From positions 372,001 to 436,000 of the forward strand of contig NZ_SSNL01000004.1 in assembly GCF_007004735.1 (NCBI RefSeq): 64,000 nucleotides of DNA, given 5' to 3'. Made by a program: the position numbers and the translations under genes. Below the pieces are notes generated by a model, which ran no database searches, was not told the DNA's origin, and worked only from the letters and a program-made list of their open reading frames with translations. The DNA comes from Salinigranum halophilum (lineage in GTDB: Archaea > Halobacteriota > Halobacteria > Halobacteriales > Haloferacaceae). Below are positions 25,498 to 33,994 of the stretch, piece after piece (position 1 is the stretch's first letter; each line of letters starts with the position of its first letter).

Positions 25498-25950
25498 TCA
25501 GACGCTCGTTGCTTCCTTGCGTCCGGACACCTCTGTCGTCACCAACCGGAAGAAGCGGAAGGTCAGTTCACGGGGGTGACGCTCGAACACGTCGACGAGC
25601 GGGATGTGGATACGCCGCATCGCCTGCACCACGTCCGAGTCGATGGCCGCCTCGGTGACCTCCTCGAGTCGACCGGCCGCGACGACGCTCTGCCACCCTG
25701 CGTCGGTCTGGTCGTAGACGACCAGCGAGACGGGGCGATTCTCGGAGACGACACCGTCTTTCTCGCTGTCCGTGTCGAACGCGAGTCGAAGGTAGAACCC
25801 GTCGTCCTCGGCGTCGTACCCGTACGACACCGGGAGCGAGTACGGCGGTTCGCCCTCGTCCGTCGCGAACGAGACGACACCGGTCCCGCCGGTACCGAGG
25901 AACTCCATCCGTTCGTCGTCGTTCATCTGCACCGACCGAGTGCTATCCAT
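25498..25950 (-). CDS. Pyridoxamine 5'-phosphate oxidase-family (FMN-binding) protein
   Basis: 150 residues from the ATG at 25950. Split-barrel fold with 'GTGVVSFATDEGEPPYSLPVSYGYDAEDDGFYLRLAF' and 'PVSLVVYDQTDAGWQSVVAAGRLEEV', characteristic of haloarchaeal PPOX-family flavin proteins that are usually oxidoreductases or F420/FMN binders rather than true PdxH. It is followed downstream by nothing co-directional; its paralogue lies 60 bp upstream. Confidence 0.85.
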   Translation of the reverse strand: MDSTRSVQMNDDERMEFLGTGGTGVVSFATDEGEPPYSLPVSYGYDAEDDGFYLRLAFDTDSEKDGVVSENRPVSLVVYDQTDAGWQSVVAAGRLEEVTEAAIDSDVVQAMRRIHIPLVDVFERHPRELTFRFFRLVTTEVSGRKEATSV

Positions 25951-26009
25951 ACGACAGGTAGGAGGCCGGCGGTGAAAAGCGATACGCCGACACACCGACG
26001 GCGGCGCGG

Positions 26010-26441
26010 CTACGTCTGTTTGTGTCCCGTGAGGTCTTCGGGCGCGAGCCGGAACAGCTCGAAGTCGAGTTCGCGGGCGGGCCGGTCGAACACGGTGAAG
26101 AACGGGATGTTGATCCGGCGGATAGCCTCGACGATGCTCGAGTCGATGGCCGCCTCGCCGGTCTCACGGAGCCGTCCCCGCGCGATGACGCTCCGCCACC
26201 CCTCGTCGGTCTCCTCGCTCACGACGAGCGAGACCGTTCGGCTCGGTCCGATATACTCGCGCTTTCGACTCTCGTCGTGGAACGCGAGCCGCAGGTAGAA
26301 CGTTCCGTCCTCCCGGTCGTAGCCGTACGACACCGGAATCGCGTACGATTCGTCGTCCTTCGCGAGCGCGAGTACCCCCGTTCCCTCGTCGCCGAGGAAC
26401 GTGTTCACCTCTCTCGCGTCCATTGGTTCTGCGTTGGACAT
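26010..26441 (-). CDS. Pyridoxamine 5'-phosphate oxidase-family protein, tandem paralogue
   Basis: 143 residues. Aligns along its whole length with the neighbouring protein (SYAIPVSYGYDREDGTFYLRLAF versus SLPVSYGYDAEDDGFYLRLAF; VSLVVSEETDEGWRSVIARGRL versus VSLVVYDQTDAGWQSVVAAGRL; both end in a FFxLF/FFRLV strand and similar IRRINIPF / MRRIHIPL). Tandem duplication is clear. Predicted FMN-binding split barrel; substrate unknown. ATG at 26441. The two genes probably form one transcript. Confidence 0.85.
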   Translation of the reverse strand: MSNAEPMDAREVNTFLGDEGTGVLALAKDDESYAIPVSYGYDREDGTFYLRLAFHDESRKREYIGPSRTVSLVVSEETDEGWRSVIARGRLRETGEAAIDSSIVEAIRRINIPFFTVFDRPARELDFELFRLAPEDLTGHKQT

Positions 26442-26735
26442 ACCATCCGAACGACACCACGTGGTATAAGTTCACGCCTCTCGGTGGCTCGCGTCCGCCC
26501 GACCGATTCGAAACAGACGGTGCCCCCGACGCGCCGACTCAGCGCGAGTCACCGTTTCGTATCGCGGCATGAGATATATCGGTCGCCGACCGCGGCCGGC
26601 CGAACGGACGGGTTCGCGCTCTCGACGGGCGCTGGCGTGTATAAACGTGAGTTCGTGCGCGCGAGTACGGTACGCGTTCCGACGGACGGCCAGAGACGCC
26701 GCTCGCGACTGACGGCGACGCCCGTCCGGGCAGCG
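26442..26735. other. 294-bp intergenic stretch
   Basis: Between the PPOX paralogue and the histidine kinase. I see two A+T-rich patches, GAGATATATCGG near 26571 and GTATAAACG near 26638, either of which could be a core promoter, but no gene follows either at the right spacing. No convincing frame. Confidence 0.5.
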
Positions 26736-28943
26736 TTACGTTTCGGCGAGTTCGACGCCGCGAATCTCGAACCGTGCGCCACCGTCGTGTCCTTCGGTCG
26801 CACGAACGTCCCACCGGTGTGCGTCGGCGACCTGCTCGACGATGGCGAGACCGAAGCCGGTCCCCTCGCGGCTCGTCGAGTAGCCGACGTCGAACACCGC
26901 CTCGCGGTCGTCCGCCGGAATCCCGGGACCGTCGTCCTCGACGTAGAACCCGTCGTCGAGCGCGCCGACCGTGACCGACACGGACGAGCCACCGTGTTCA
27001 ACGCCGTCAGCGGCCTCTGGCCGGTTGCTCGTCGAGCCGTGGTCGACCGCGTTCCGAAAGAGGTTCTCCAGTAGCTGCTGCAGTCGACTCCGGTCGGCCC
27101 GGATCACACCGTCGGTCGCAGTCCGAACCGTCGCGTTCCCCGTCTCGACGTTCGCCCAGCCGCGCTCGCTCACCGTCGACAGCGTGACCGGTTCGAGCTC
27201 ACCCACCTCGGCGCCGTCGTGTGCCAGCGTCAGCAGGTCCTCGATGAGGACGCGCATCCGGTCGTGCGCGCGAGCGACGCTCGCGAGGTGCTCGCTGTCG
27301 TCCGTCTCACGGGCGAGTTCGAGTCGTCCCTCGGCGACGTTCAGCGGGTTGCGGAGGTCGTGTGAGACCACCGAGGCGAACTCCTCCAGCCGCTCGTTGG
27401 TCCGCCTGAGGCTCTGTTCACGCGTCTTGCGCGCGGTAGCGTCGTGATACACCCACAGGTGGCCCGCGCCGTCGGAGAGTTCGATCGGTTCGTAGCTCCG
27501 TGCGAAGGTCCGTCCGTCGCGGAGTTCGAACTCGTCGTCGCGTTGCGACTCCTGTGCGCTCACCAGTCGGTTGGTCCGCTCGACGAACCCCGCCGGGTCG
27601 ACGAACATCTCGCTGACCTGCTCGGCCATGCGTTCGCAGTCGGCCCCGATGACCTCCGCTGGCGTCCCGAGCAGGTCGAACAGCTCGAACATCCGGTCGT
27701 TGACGGCCAGGACGTTGCGCGCGGCGTCCTCGGCGAGCACGCCGACGGGGAGCGTCTCGAACAGCGTCGACAGCAGGACGCTCGTCTGTTCGAGTTCCCG
27801 TTTCCGCTCCTCGCGGTCGGTGATATCCGTGATGAAGCCCTCCAGGACCCGTTCCCCGTCCGCGGCTGTCACCGCACGTCCTCGCTCCCACATCCACCTG
27901 ACGCTCCCGTCTCTCGCGATGGCCCGGTAGGTGACCTCGAAGGGCTCACCCGTGTCGAGGGCCTCCTGGACGGCCTCCCACATCACGTCCTCGTCGTCGG
28001 GGTGGAGGACGTCTACCCCCCAGACCACGTCGCCGTCTGCCAGTTCGGACGCGGAGTACCCGACGAGTTCCGCACACTCCCCACGGACGTACTCCATCGG
28101 CCAACCCGGTTCGTTGCGGCATCGGTAGACGATGCCCGGGAGGTTGCTGATGAGCGTCTGCAACTGCCGGCTGGATTCACGCTTCTCGGAGACGTCACGC
28201 AGGACGCCGATGAACCGACGCGCGTCGTTCCGCTCGAACTCGCTGAACGAGACCGAGAGGGGAATCTCGTGGCCGTCGCGGTGTCGGCCCGCGCGCTCGA
28301 GAGCCTTCCAGTCGGCCGTCCTCTCGTCCGTCTCCAGCGGCCGGACTGGCCTGTCGTGGCGGCTGGACGGCAGCAGCGTCGTCAGTGACTGCCCGACGAG
28401 GGCTGTGGGGGCGTAACCGAAGACGTCCTCGGCGGCGGCGTTCGCGAACCGGATAGTGCCTGCGCTGTCGACGGTGACGATGACGTCGGACGAGTTCGAC
28501 GTGATCGCTTCGAGCCGAGCACGGGTGCGTTCGGCCTCCTGTTCCGCCCACCAGCGCTCGACGACGTTCCCGATTCGGTTCGCCAGCACGGTGTACTGGT
28601 CCGTGCCGGTCCCCTTCTGCAGGTAGTCGGTCACCCCGGCGGAGATGGCCTCGCTCGCGATTTCCTCGCTCCCCTTGCCGGTGAAGAGGATGAACGGGAG
28701 GTCGGGGGACTCCGCACGGACGGCGTCGAGAAACGCGAGTCCGTCCTGCTCGGGCATCTCGTAGTCGGAGACGACGCAGTCGAAATCGCTCGCGGCGAGC
28801 GAGTCCAGCCCGGCGCTGACGCTCGTGGCCGTGTCGACCGCGAACCGGTCGTCTGCACGCTCGAGGAACGCGGCAGCCATCGCGGCGAACTCCGGGTCGT
28901 CGTCGACGTGGAGGACGCGCACGGTGTCACGCGACGGCGACAT
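26736..28943 (-). CDS. Sensor histidine kinase with N-terminal receiver and PAS domains
   Basis: 735 residues. Order: receiver domain (residues ~8-125) with phosphoacceptor D60 in CVVSDYEMPEQDGL; PAS domain (~145-250, 'EDVFGYAPTALVGQSLTTLL'); a second PAS/PAC (~265-375, ending 'ERVLEGFITDITDREE'); a third PAS (~390-500); HisKA with H528 in VVSHDLRNPLN; HATPase with 'LFRNAVDHG', 'YVEDDGPGIP' and 'GTGFGLAIVEQ'. It autophosphorylates at H528 and may transfer to its own receiver or to a separate regulator. No membrane helix, so cytosolic sensing is likely. A second kinase of the same plan is at 32385. Confidence 0.93.
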   Translation of the reverse strand: MSPSRDTVRVLHVDDDPEFAAMAAAFLERADDRFAVDTATSVSAGLDSLAASDFDCVVSDYEMPEQDGLAFLDAVRAESPDLPFILFTGKGSEEIASEAISAGVTDYLQKGTGTDQYTVLANRIGNVVERWWAEQEAERTRARLEAITSNSSDVIVTVDSAGTIRFANAAAEDVFGYAPTALVGQSLTTLLPSSRHDRPVRPLETDERTADWKALERAGRHRDGHEIPLSVSFSEFERNDARRFIGVLRDVSEKRESSRQLQTLISNLPGIVYRCRNEPGWPMEYVRGECAELVGYSASELADGDVVWGVDVLHPDDEDVMWEAVQEALDTGEPFEVTYRAIARDGSVRWMWERGRAVTAADGERVLEGFITDITDREERKRELEQTSVLLSTLFETLPVGVLAEDAARNVLAVNDRMFELFDLLGTPAEVIGADCERMAEQVSEMFVDPAGFVERTNRLVSAQESQRDDEFELRDGRTFARSYEPIELSDGAGHLWVYHDATARKTREQSLRRTNERLEEFASVVSHDLRNPLNVAEGRLELARETDDSEHLASVARAHDRMRVLIEDLLTLAHDGAEVGELEPVTLSTVSERGWANVETGNATVRTATDGVIRADRSRLQQLLENLFRNAVDHGSTSNRPEAADGVEHGGSSVSVTVGALDDGFYVEDDGPGIPADDREAVFDVGYSTSREGTGFGLAIVEQVADAHRWDVRATEGHDGGARFEIRGVELAET

Positions 28944-29106
28944 GGCCGTCTTCTCCGTCGCTCGGTGTTCGACACGACCGTACGACCGAGGAACGGGGAC
29001 GACGCGACGTGCTCATCCTCGTCGCCTCCGCTTCCAGGTTCGGTTACGTTCCATACGACTTCTACTGCGACCCGACGAAGCAACATCTGAAAAACATATC
29101 CATAGA

Positions 29107-29122
29107 GTATCACCTGTGATAC
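29107..29122. promoter_or_regulatory. Perfect 7+7 bp palindrome GTATCACCTGTGATAC
   Basis: GTATCAC-CT-GTGATAC lies ~165 bp upstream of the histidine kinase start and next to an A+T-rich TATA-like patch. Shape and position suit a dimeric regulator binding site; the regulator is unknown. Confidence 0.5.
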
Positions 29123-29435
29123 CAGAGCCGTGCGCCGAGACGAGGAGGTCCGAGTCGAGCCGTGCGGCGGAACGCCGACAGCGGCGAGCAGGGATGTCTC
29201 GGTCGACGCCGAACGTCGTCTATCACCTCCGAGACTGCCGGAGCGCTGATTTCGAGATGGAGCGCGCCCCGGTCCCGAGACCGGGTAGTCCGCCCCCTCC
29301 CGGTTAATTCCCCGCCGTCGGGGGCCCGACGCACCCGGAACCTCAGTCCTGAAACTCTCCGGCCGGGTCGACCCCCGCAAGTGCGTCGCCGAGTGGGCAG
29401 GGTCGTCGACGCCGGGGTCGGAGCCGACGTGTCCT

Positions 29436-29510
29436 GCAGATGTACGGTCTGCGCGATGGGCAGGAGGACCCGGATTCAATGTCGGGGACATGGTAGACTG
29501 GACGGAGCAG
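29436..29510 (+). repeat. Direct repeat copy A: duplicate of the rfcL start region
   Basis: 75 bp matching 30713-30787 at all but six positions, including CGATGGGCAGGAGGACCCGG, the ATG and the first codons of rfcL (MVDWTE). After GGAGCAG the match stops and the frame runs to a stop after about 20 codons. This copy has no rfcL body, so it is a duplicated fragment. Confidence 0.85.
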
Positions 29511-29601
29511 TCAGTACCTGTATGCCCATATCGTAGGCATCTCAGGAGCCAGTAGCCCAAAGAGTGAGGCGGCTTCGGTCCGAGGAGCCAACGAGGAGAG
29601 A

Positions 29602-30003
29602 ATGAGGCGAAGGGAGTGCCTCTCAGGAGCGACGACCGCTCTCACTCTCGGACTGGCAGGCTGCACCGAAACTGGGGAACAGTGTCACTCGGGACATCAC
29701 GGCCCGCCGAAAGGGGTTGAGGTGACCAGTCACGCGACGGGGGAGCGAACGGTTTCGATAGCGTCCGACGACGTCGAGAGCGAGTCCTCGGAGCCCGTCT
29801 TCTCTCGGCGCACGACGATACGCCCGGGTGAGGAACAGAGGTTTCCGAACGTGGCAACCGACCCGGGAAGATATCGCGTCGTCGTCGAAACAGACTCACT
29901 CTCCGGCGAGTGGACCGAGACGACCGAGCGGTGTGGTATCTGGTTACTGCTTGTGGACCTCTACGACGAGCGAATAGAGGTGAGACAGCCGGGTTCGATG
30001 TGA
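29602..30003 (+). CDS. Small secreted lipoprotein, function unknown
   Basis: 133 residues. The N-terminus MRRRECLSGATTALTLGLAGC has an Arg pair and lipobox GLAGC (C21), so Tat export and lipid anchoring are likely. The mature part is a short beta-rich domain ('TIRPGEEQRFPNVATDPGRYRVVVETDS') with three further Cys (CHSGHH near the anchor and CGIW) and resembles small haloarchaeal lipoproteins. A GAGGAGAG ribosome site lies just before the ATG at 29602. It sits between the two rfcL-start repeats. Confidence 0.78.
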   Translation: MRRRECLSGATTALTLGLAGCTETGEQCHSGHHGPPKGVEVTSHATGERTVSIASDDVESESSEPVFSRRTTIRPGEEQRFPNVATDPGRYRVVVETDSLSGEWTETTERCGIWLLLVDLYDERIEVRQPGSM

Positions 30004-30020
30004 GTGTGGACGAGTGACGG

Positions 30021-30347
30021 CTACAGGTACTCGATAGAGTCGTCGTCGGAGAACCGCTCCTGCAGGTGCGCATCGACGGCTTTCACCACATCGCCGATTT
30101 GACGTCCCTGCTGCCGAACGAAGACGATTCCGGCGTGGTCGAGTCCTTCCCCTTCGACGAGTGAGAGGAAGTCGTCGTCGAACGTCAGGCGAACCCAGTC
30201 GCGTTCGACGGCGTACGTCAGTTGGTCCCGGTCGGGGTCGCCCAGCGTCCCCTCCTCTCTGGCCGTGTGAACCGTCCACCCGCGGCGACGGAGTCCATCC
30301 GCGACTGGAATTCAGATACTCTCGTCACAGTAGACCGGTCTCGTCAT
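30021..30347 (-). pseudogene. DUF5615/PIN-like toxin with in-frame stop
   Basis: The frame from the ATG at 30347 reads MTRPVYCDESI then TGA (30312-30314), and continues without shift as IPVADGLRRRGWTVHTAREEG ... LTFDDDFLSLVEGEGLDHAGIVFVRQQGRQIGDVVKAV ... to TAG at 30021. Members of the DUF5615 (PIN-like) family start with D-E-S/N-x-(W)-xPVAD, so the stop most simply replaces a Trp (TGG to TGA). Acidic residues of the PIN-like centre (D8/E9 and FDDDF) are retained. It overlaps the antitoxin stop by 3 bp. A sequencing error or a very recent mutation is likely, because the rest is intact. Confidence 0.85.
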
Positions 30348-30574
30348 GCGGATGCGGGTTCAGAAGAACTGGACCGGAAGTCGTCGATGTGGTCGTAGTA
30401 GTACGCGAGTGCTCTGTGGACGTCCGCGAGCGTGAGGTCCGGATAGAGCTGTGTGATTTCGTCCGGTTCGTAGCCGCTGTGCTCGTACGCGACGGCGATG
30501 TCTTTCACACGGATACCCGTTCCCTCGACAGTCGGCGCACCGTTACTGTGTGCGCTGTCCCGGACGATTCCCAT
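30344..30574 (-). CDS. DUF433-family antitoxin
   Basis: 76 residues. 'SNGAPTVEGTGIRVKDIAVAYEHSGYEPDEITQLYPDLTLADVHRALAYYYDH' is the DUF433 (VapB45-like) winged-helix motif, in which G-T-x-x-R-V and a D-x-H-x-A-L-x-Y-Y segment are characteristic. Such proteins are usually encoded just before a DUF5615 toxin, as here with overlapping stop and start. It neutralises the toxin and probably represses its own operon. The toxin is interrupted, so this may be an orphan antitoxin. Confidence 0.88.
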   Translation of the reverse strand: MGIVRDSAHSNGAPTVEGTGIRVKDIAVAYEHSGYEPDEITQLYPDLTLADVHRALAYYYDHIDDFRSSSSEPASA

Positions 30575-30712
30575 ACGAGAGGGATAGTATCGATGGCGAC
30601 TTGAAACGTGAGGGTGAGAGAGCCCAGACTCGTGAAACCGACGGCCTACTGTCCCTCGACGGCGGTCACGTCAGCACCGTTAATACCGTCGCCCGACAAC
30701 GCCGGAACAGAC

Positions 30713-30787
30713 GCAGATGCACGGTCTGAGCGATGGGCAGGAGGACCCGGATTCAATGGCAGGAACATGGTAGACTGGACGGAGAAG
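30713..30787 (+). repeat. Direct repeat copy B: authentic rfcL start region
   Basis: 75 bp matching 29436-29510 at all but six positions, spanning 54 bp of leader plus the first seven codons of rfcL. A TTAATA promoter-like element lies ~30 bp before this copy (30680s) and has no counterpart before copy A. Confidence 0.85.
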
Positions 30788-32254
30788 TATCGCCCGACGA
30801 CGCTGTCGGAGGTGCGCGGCAACGACAGCGCTCGCGACGAGTTCGAGAAGTGGGCCGACACGTGGGACGACCATCGGGAGGCGGTCGTGTTACACGGGAG
30901 TCCGGGCGTCGGAAAGACGAGCGCCGCGCACGCGCTGGCCGCCGACAAGGGCTGGGAGACGATGGAGTTGAACGCGTCGGACCAGCGGACGGCGGACGTC
31001 ATCGAACGGTTCGCCGGCCGCGCGGCGATGAACACGACCCTCGCGGGCGCGGTCGACGCCGAGTCACGCGGACAGCGTGACCGCGGCCGCCAACTCGTCA
31101 TCCTCGACGAGGCGGACAACATCCACTATCAGAAGGATTACGGCGGGAAGCAGGCGGTCACGAAGCTCCTGAAGGAGGCGAACCAGCCTATCGTCCTCAT
31201 CGCCAACGAGTACTACGATATGTCCCGCGGGATGCGGAACGCCTGCCAGGAGGTCGAGTTCCGCGACGTCTCCGCGCGGTCCATCGTGCCGGTCCTCCGC
31301 GACATCTGCCGGCGTGAGGGTGTCGAGTTCGAAGCCGAGGCGCTCAAGCGCATCGCCGAGGCGAACGACGGCGACCTCCGCTCGGCCGTGAGAGACCTCC
31401 AGAGCTCCGTCGGCGGGAAATCGTCGCTCTCGGTCGACGACGTGACCTCCGGGGGGAGAGACCGCACCGTCGGAATCTTCGGCTTTCTCGACAGCGTCCT
31501 CAAAGAGGAGGCGTCGGCGGAGGCGGCGCTGCGAACGGCGTACGACACCGACGAGACACCCGACGACCTCACAGCGTGGGTCGAGGACAAGGTGTCGCTG
31601 GTGTACGAGGACGGAGAACTCGCCCGCGCGTACGAGCATCTCGCGAACGCCGACCGGTGGCTGGGACGCACCTACGCGACGCAGAACTACCGCTACTGGC
31701 GGTACGTGACCGACAACGTCGCCGCGGGGGTGGCCGCCTCGCGCGACAGGACTCGCGGCGGCTGGACCCGGTACGGCGGGGCACCGTGGCGGTCGACGAA
31801 GAACGCGACCCGCGACGCGGTCACGTCGCGCATCGCCGAGTCGTCCGGCGCGAGCATCGCCACGGCGCGCCGGGAGATTCTCCCCTTCTTGCAGGCGATG
31901 ACCCACCACTGCAAGCCCCGTGAGCTGACGGTCGCGATGACGGCGTGGTACGACTTCGACACCGAACACGTCGCGTACGTGACGGGGAGCGGCGAGTCGA
32001 CGAACAAGGTCCAGTCCATCGTCGAGGACGCGAGAGAACGCCGCGAGGAACTGGTCGAGGCGCACGCGGACGAGGCGTTCGCGCCCGAGACGCTCGACGG
32101 AGACGACGCGGCCCAGGCCGACGCGGACGAGGGCGACGAGCGCGCCGCCGAATCGACGACCGCTCTCGACGACCTCGACGACGAGGGCGAAGACGACACC
32201 GGCGACGACGGTGAGCGTGATGACGGCCAGTCGGGCCTCTTCGACTTCACGTAG
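30767..32254 (+). CDS. rfcL: Replication factor C large subunit (clamp loader)
   Basis: 495 residues from the ATG at 30767; the open frame upstream of it is the duplicated leader. Loads the PCNA sliding clamp at primer-template junctions together with RfcS. RFC boxes: WTEKYRPTTLSEVRG (box II), GSPGVGKT Walker A (residues 44-51), LVILDEAD Walker B, and the 'NEYYDMS' sensor region. The acidic C-terminal tail ends in a PIP-box-like GQSGLFDFT that binds PCNA. RfcS is not in this window. Confidence 0.96.
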   Translation: MVDWTEKYRPTTLSEVRGNDSARDEFEKWADTWDDHREAVVLHGSPGVGKTSAAHALAADKGWETMELNASDQRTADVIERFAGRAAMNTTLAGAVDAESRGQRDRGRQLVILDEADNIHYQKDYGGKQAVTKLLKEANQPIVLIANEYYDMSRGMRNACQEVEFRDVSARSIVPVLRDICRREGVEFEAEALKRIAEANDGDLRSAVRDLQSSVGGKSSLSVDDVTSGGRDRTVGIFGFLDSVLKEEASAEAALRTAYDTDETPDDLTAWVEDKVSLVYEDGELARAYEHLANADRWLGRTYATQNYRYWRYVTDNVAAGVAASRDRTRGGWTRYGGAPWRSTKNATRDAVTSRIAESSGASIATARREILPFLQAMTHHCKPRELTVAMTAWYDFDTEHVAYVTGSGESTNKVQSIVEDARERREELVEAHADEAFAPETLDGDDAAQADADEGDERAAESTTALDDLDDEGEDDTGDDGERDDGQSGLFDFT

Positions 32255-32348
32255 GCCGAGACAGCCAGGACCGCGTGAGCGGCACGCTTGAGGCGTTTCC
32301 CGCGTTCTCGCTCTCCGGACGTGGCCGTTCAGCGAACCGGACGGACCA

Positions 32349-32356
32349 TTTATTTA
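32349..32356 (+). promoter_or_regulatory. TATA-like box for the second kinase gene
   Basis: TTTATTTA, centred ~33 nt before the ATG at 32385, giving a leader of about 6 nt. Confidence 0.5.
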
Positions 32357-32384
32357 CGCTGGTCGTTTACAACGAACAAGATTC

Positions 32385-33941
32385 ATGAACGAGGGGGGCT
32401 TCCTCTGGGGGACCGCGACGGAGCGGGCGGAGCCGCAGGTCAACGTACTCGTCGCCGACGACGACGACGCGATGCGACAGACGACGGTCAAACTGCTCGA
32501 GGCCACGCTCACGAACGCCGCGGTCCGCGGCTTCCCCTCCGCGCAGGGCGTGCTCGACGCCCTGACCGACGAGACGCCCGTCGACTGTATCGTCTCGGAC
32601 TACGAGATGCCCGAGATGAGTGGGCTGGAGCTGCTCGAAGCGGTCCGCGAGTCCGAACCCGACGTGCCGTTCATCATCTACACGGGCCACGGGAACGAGG
32701 ACGTCGCGAGCGACGCGATTTCGGCGGGCGTCACCGACTACGTCCGCAAGTCGGTGACCGGCGGCCATCAGATACTCGCCAACCGCATCGAGTCGGCCGT
32801 CGCACGACGCCGCGCGGAGGTCGAGCGGGAACTCCAGGCGCTGGCGATGTCGACGGTCGAAGAGGGCATCGCCGTCATCGACAGCGAGGGACGGTTCGTC
32901 GAGGTGAACCGCGCGTACGCGGAGACGTACGGCTACGACAGGGACGAACTCGTCGGGGAGTCCTGGGAGCGGGTCAACCCGCCCGAGGAGAACGAACGGA
33001 TGCACCTCCAGATCCTCCCTGCGCTCGAAGAGGAAGGGACCTGGCACGGCGAGTCCGTCGGCCTCCGAAAGGACGGGTCGACGTTCGTGAAGTCGAAGTC
33101 GCTGACGAAGCTCCAGACCGACGGATTCGTCTGTGCGGTGCGGGACGTGACCGAACAGCGCAACGCCGAGAACGCGCTCCGCGAGCAGAACGAACGCCTC
33201 AGAGAGTTCGCTCGACTCGTCTCACACGACCTCCGCAACCCGCTGAACGTCGCGGAGGGATATCTCTCCATCGTCGAGGAGTCCGTCGGCGAGGGACTCG
33301 AAGACGACGTCGAGCGGATTCGGAACGCCCACGACCGGATGCGTCGGCTCATCGACGACATGCTCCGACTCGCCCGCGAGGGACGGCTCGTCGACAACCC
33401 ACAGCCGGTGGCGCTCACGGCGGTGGTCGAGACTGCGGCGCTCACCGTCGGCCTCGGGAACGAAGGGTCGTACGTCGTCGAAGCGGACCTCCCGGCGGTG
33501 TTAGCCGACGAAGAACGGCTGAACGCGCTGTTCGAGAACCTCTTCGGCAACGCAATCGAACACGCCGGGCCCGACCCGACGGTCCGTATCGGCTCGCTGA
33601 CCGACGACTACGGCGACTGTGGGTTCTACGTCGAGGACGACGGTCCGGGCGTCCCACAGAGCCGGCACGTCAAGGTGTTCGAGTCGGGGTTCACCACGAA
33701 CCGCTCGGGGACCGGCTTCGGCCTCGCCATCGTCAAGCGCATCGCGAACGCGCACGGCTGGACCGTCTCCATCCGGGACGGCCACGACGGAGGCGCACGG
33801 TTCGAGTTCCGCGGGGTCGACGTCGTCGACGACGCGTGTGAGACGGACGAGACCGAGACGGACGAGACCGAGACGGAAGAGACCGAGGCGGACACGGACG
33901 CCGTCGCCGACGGCGGCGACGGCACGGACGAGAGCGCGTGA
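32385..33941 (+). CDS. Receiver-PAS-histidine kinase, paralogue of the 26736 kinase
   Basis: 518 residues. Receiver domain (~20-135) with phosphoacceptor D72 in DCIVSDYEMPEMSGL; one PAS domain (~150-262, 'IDSEGRFVEVNRAYAETYGY'); HisKA with H281 in RLVSHDLRNPLNVAEGY; HATPase ('LFGNAIEHA', 'YVEDDGPGVP', 'GTGFGLAIVKR'). The last ~35 residues are a low-complexity TDETETEE tail. The receiver and kinase cores are close to those of the 735-residue kinase, with two PAS domains fewer. Cytosolic. Signal and partner unknown. Confidence 0.92.
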   Translation: MNEGGFLWGTATERAEPQVNVLVADDDDAMRQTTVKLLEATLTNAAVRGFPSAQGVLDALTDETPVDCIVSDYEMPEMSGLELLEAVRESEPDVPFIIYTGHGNEDVASDAISAGVTDYVRKSVTGGHQILANRIESAVARRRAEVERELQALAMSTVEEGIAVIDSEGRFVEVNRAYAETYGYDRDELVGESWERVNPPEENERMHLQILPALEEEGTWHGESVGLRKDGSTFVKSKSLTKLQTDGFVCAVRDVTEQRNAENALREQNERLREFARLVSHDLRNPLNVAEGYLSIVEESVGEGLEDDVERIRNAHDRMRRLIDDMLRLAREGRLVDNPQPVALTAVVETAALTVGLGNEGSYVVEADLPAVLADEERLNALFENLFGNAIEHAGPDPTVRIGSLTDDYGDCGFYVEDDGPGVPQSRHVKVFESGFTTNRSGTGFGLAIVKRIANAHGWTVSIRDGHDGGARFEFRGVDVVDDACETDETETDETETEETEADTDAVADGGDGTDESA

Positions 33942-33994
33942 GCGGCCTGCGGCCTCGCCCCCGGTGATTTTACCCCCGGCCGCGAACGGCCGGT

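Larger units (their letters stand above)
28944..29601. other. 658-bp non-coding stretch upstream of the lipoprotein gene
   Basis: No credible gene: frames here are Arg-rich and short. It contains an A+T-rich patch with AACATATCC near 29092 that may be the kinase promoter, a 16-bp palindrome at 29107-29122, and the first copy of the rfcL start region at 29436-29510. The rest is unassigned. Confidence 0.6.

Noticed and set aside
30312-30314. TGA read as selenocysteine in the toxin
   Set aside because: No selenocysteine insertion element is visible and haloarchaea are not known to use it. A TGG-to-TGA change is simpler.
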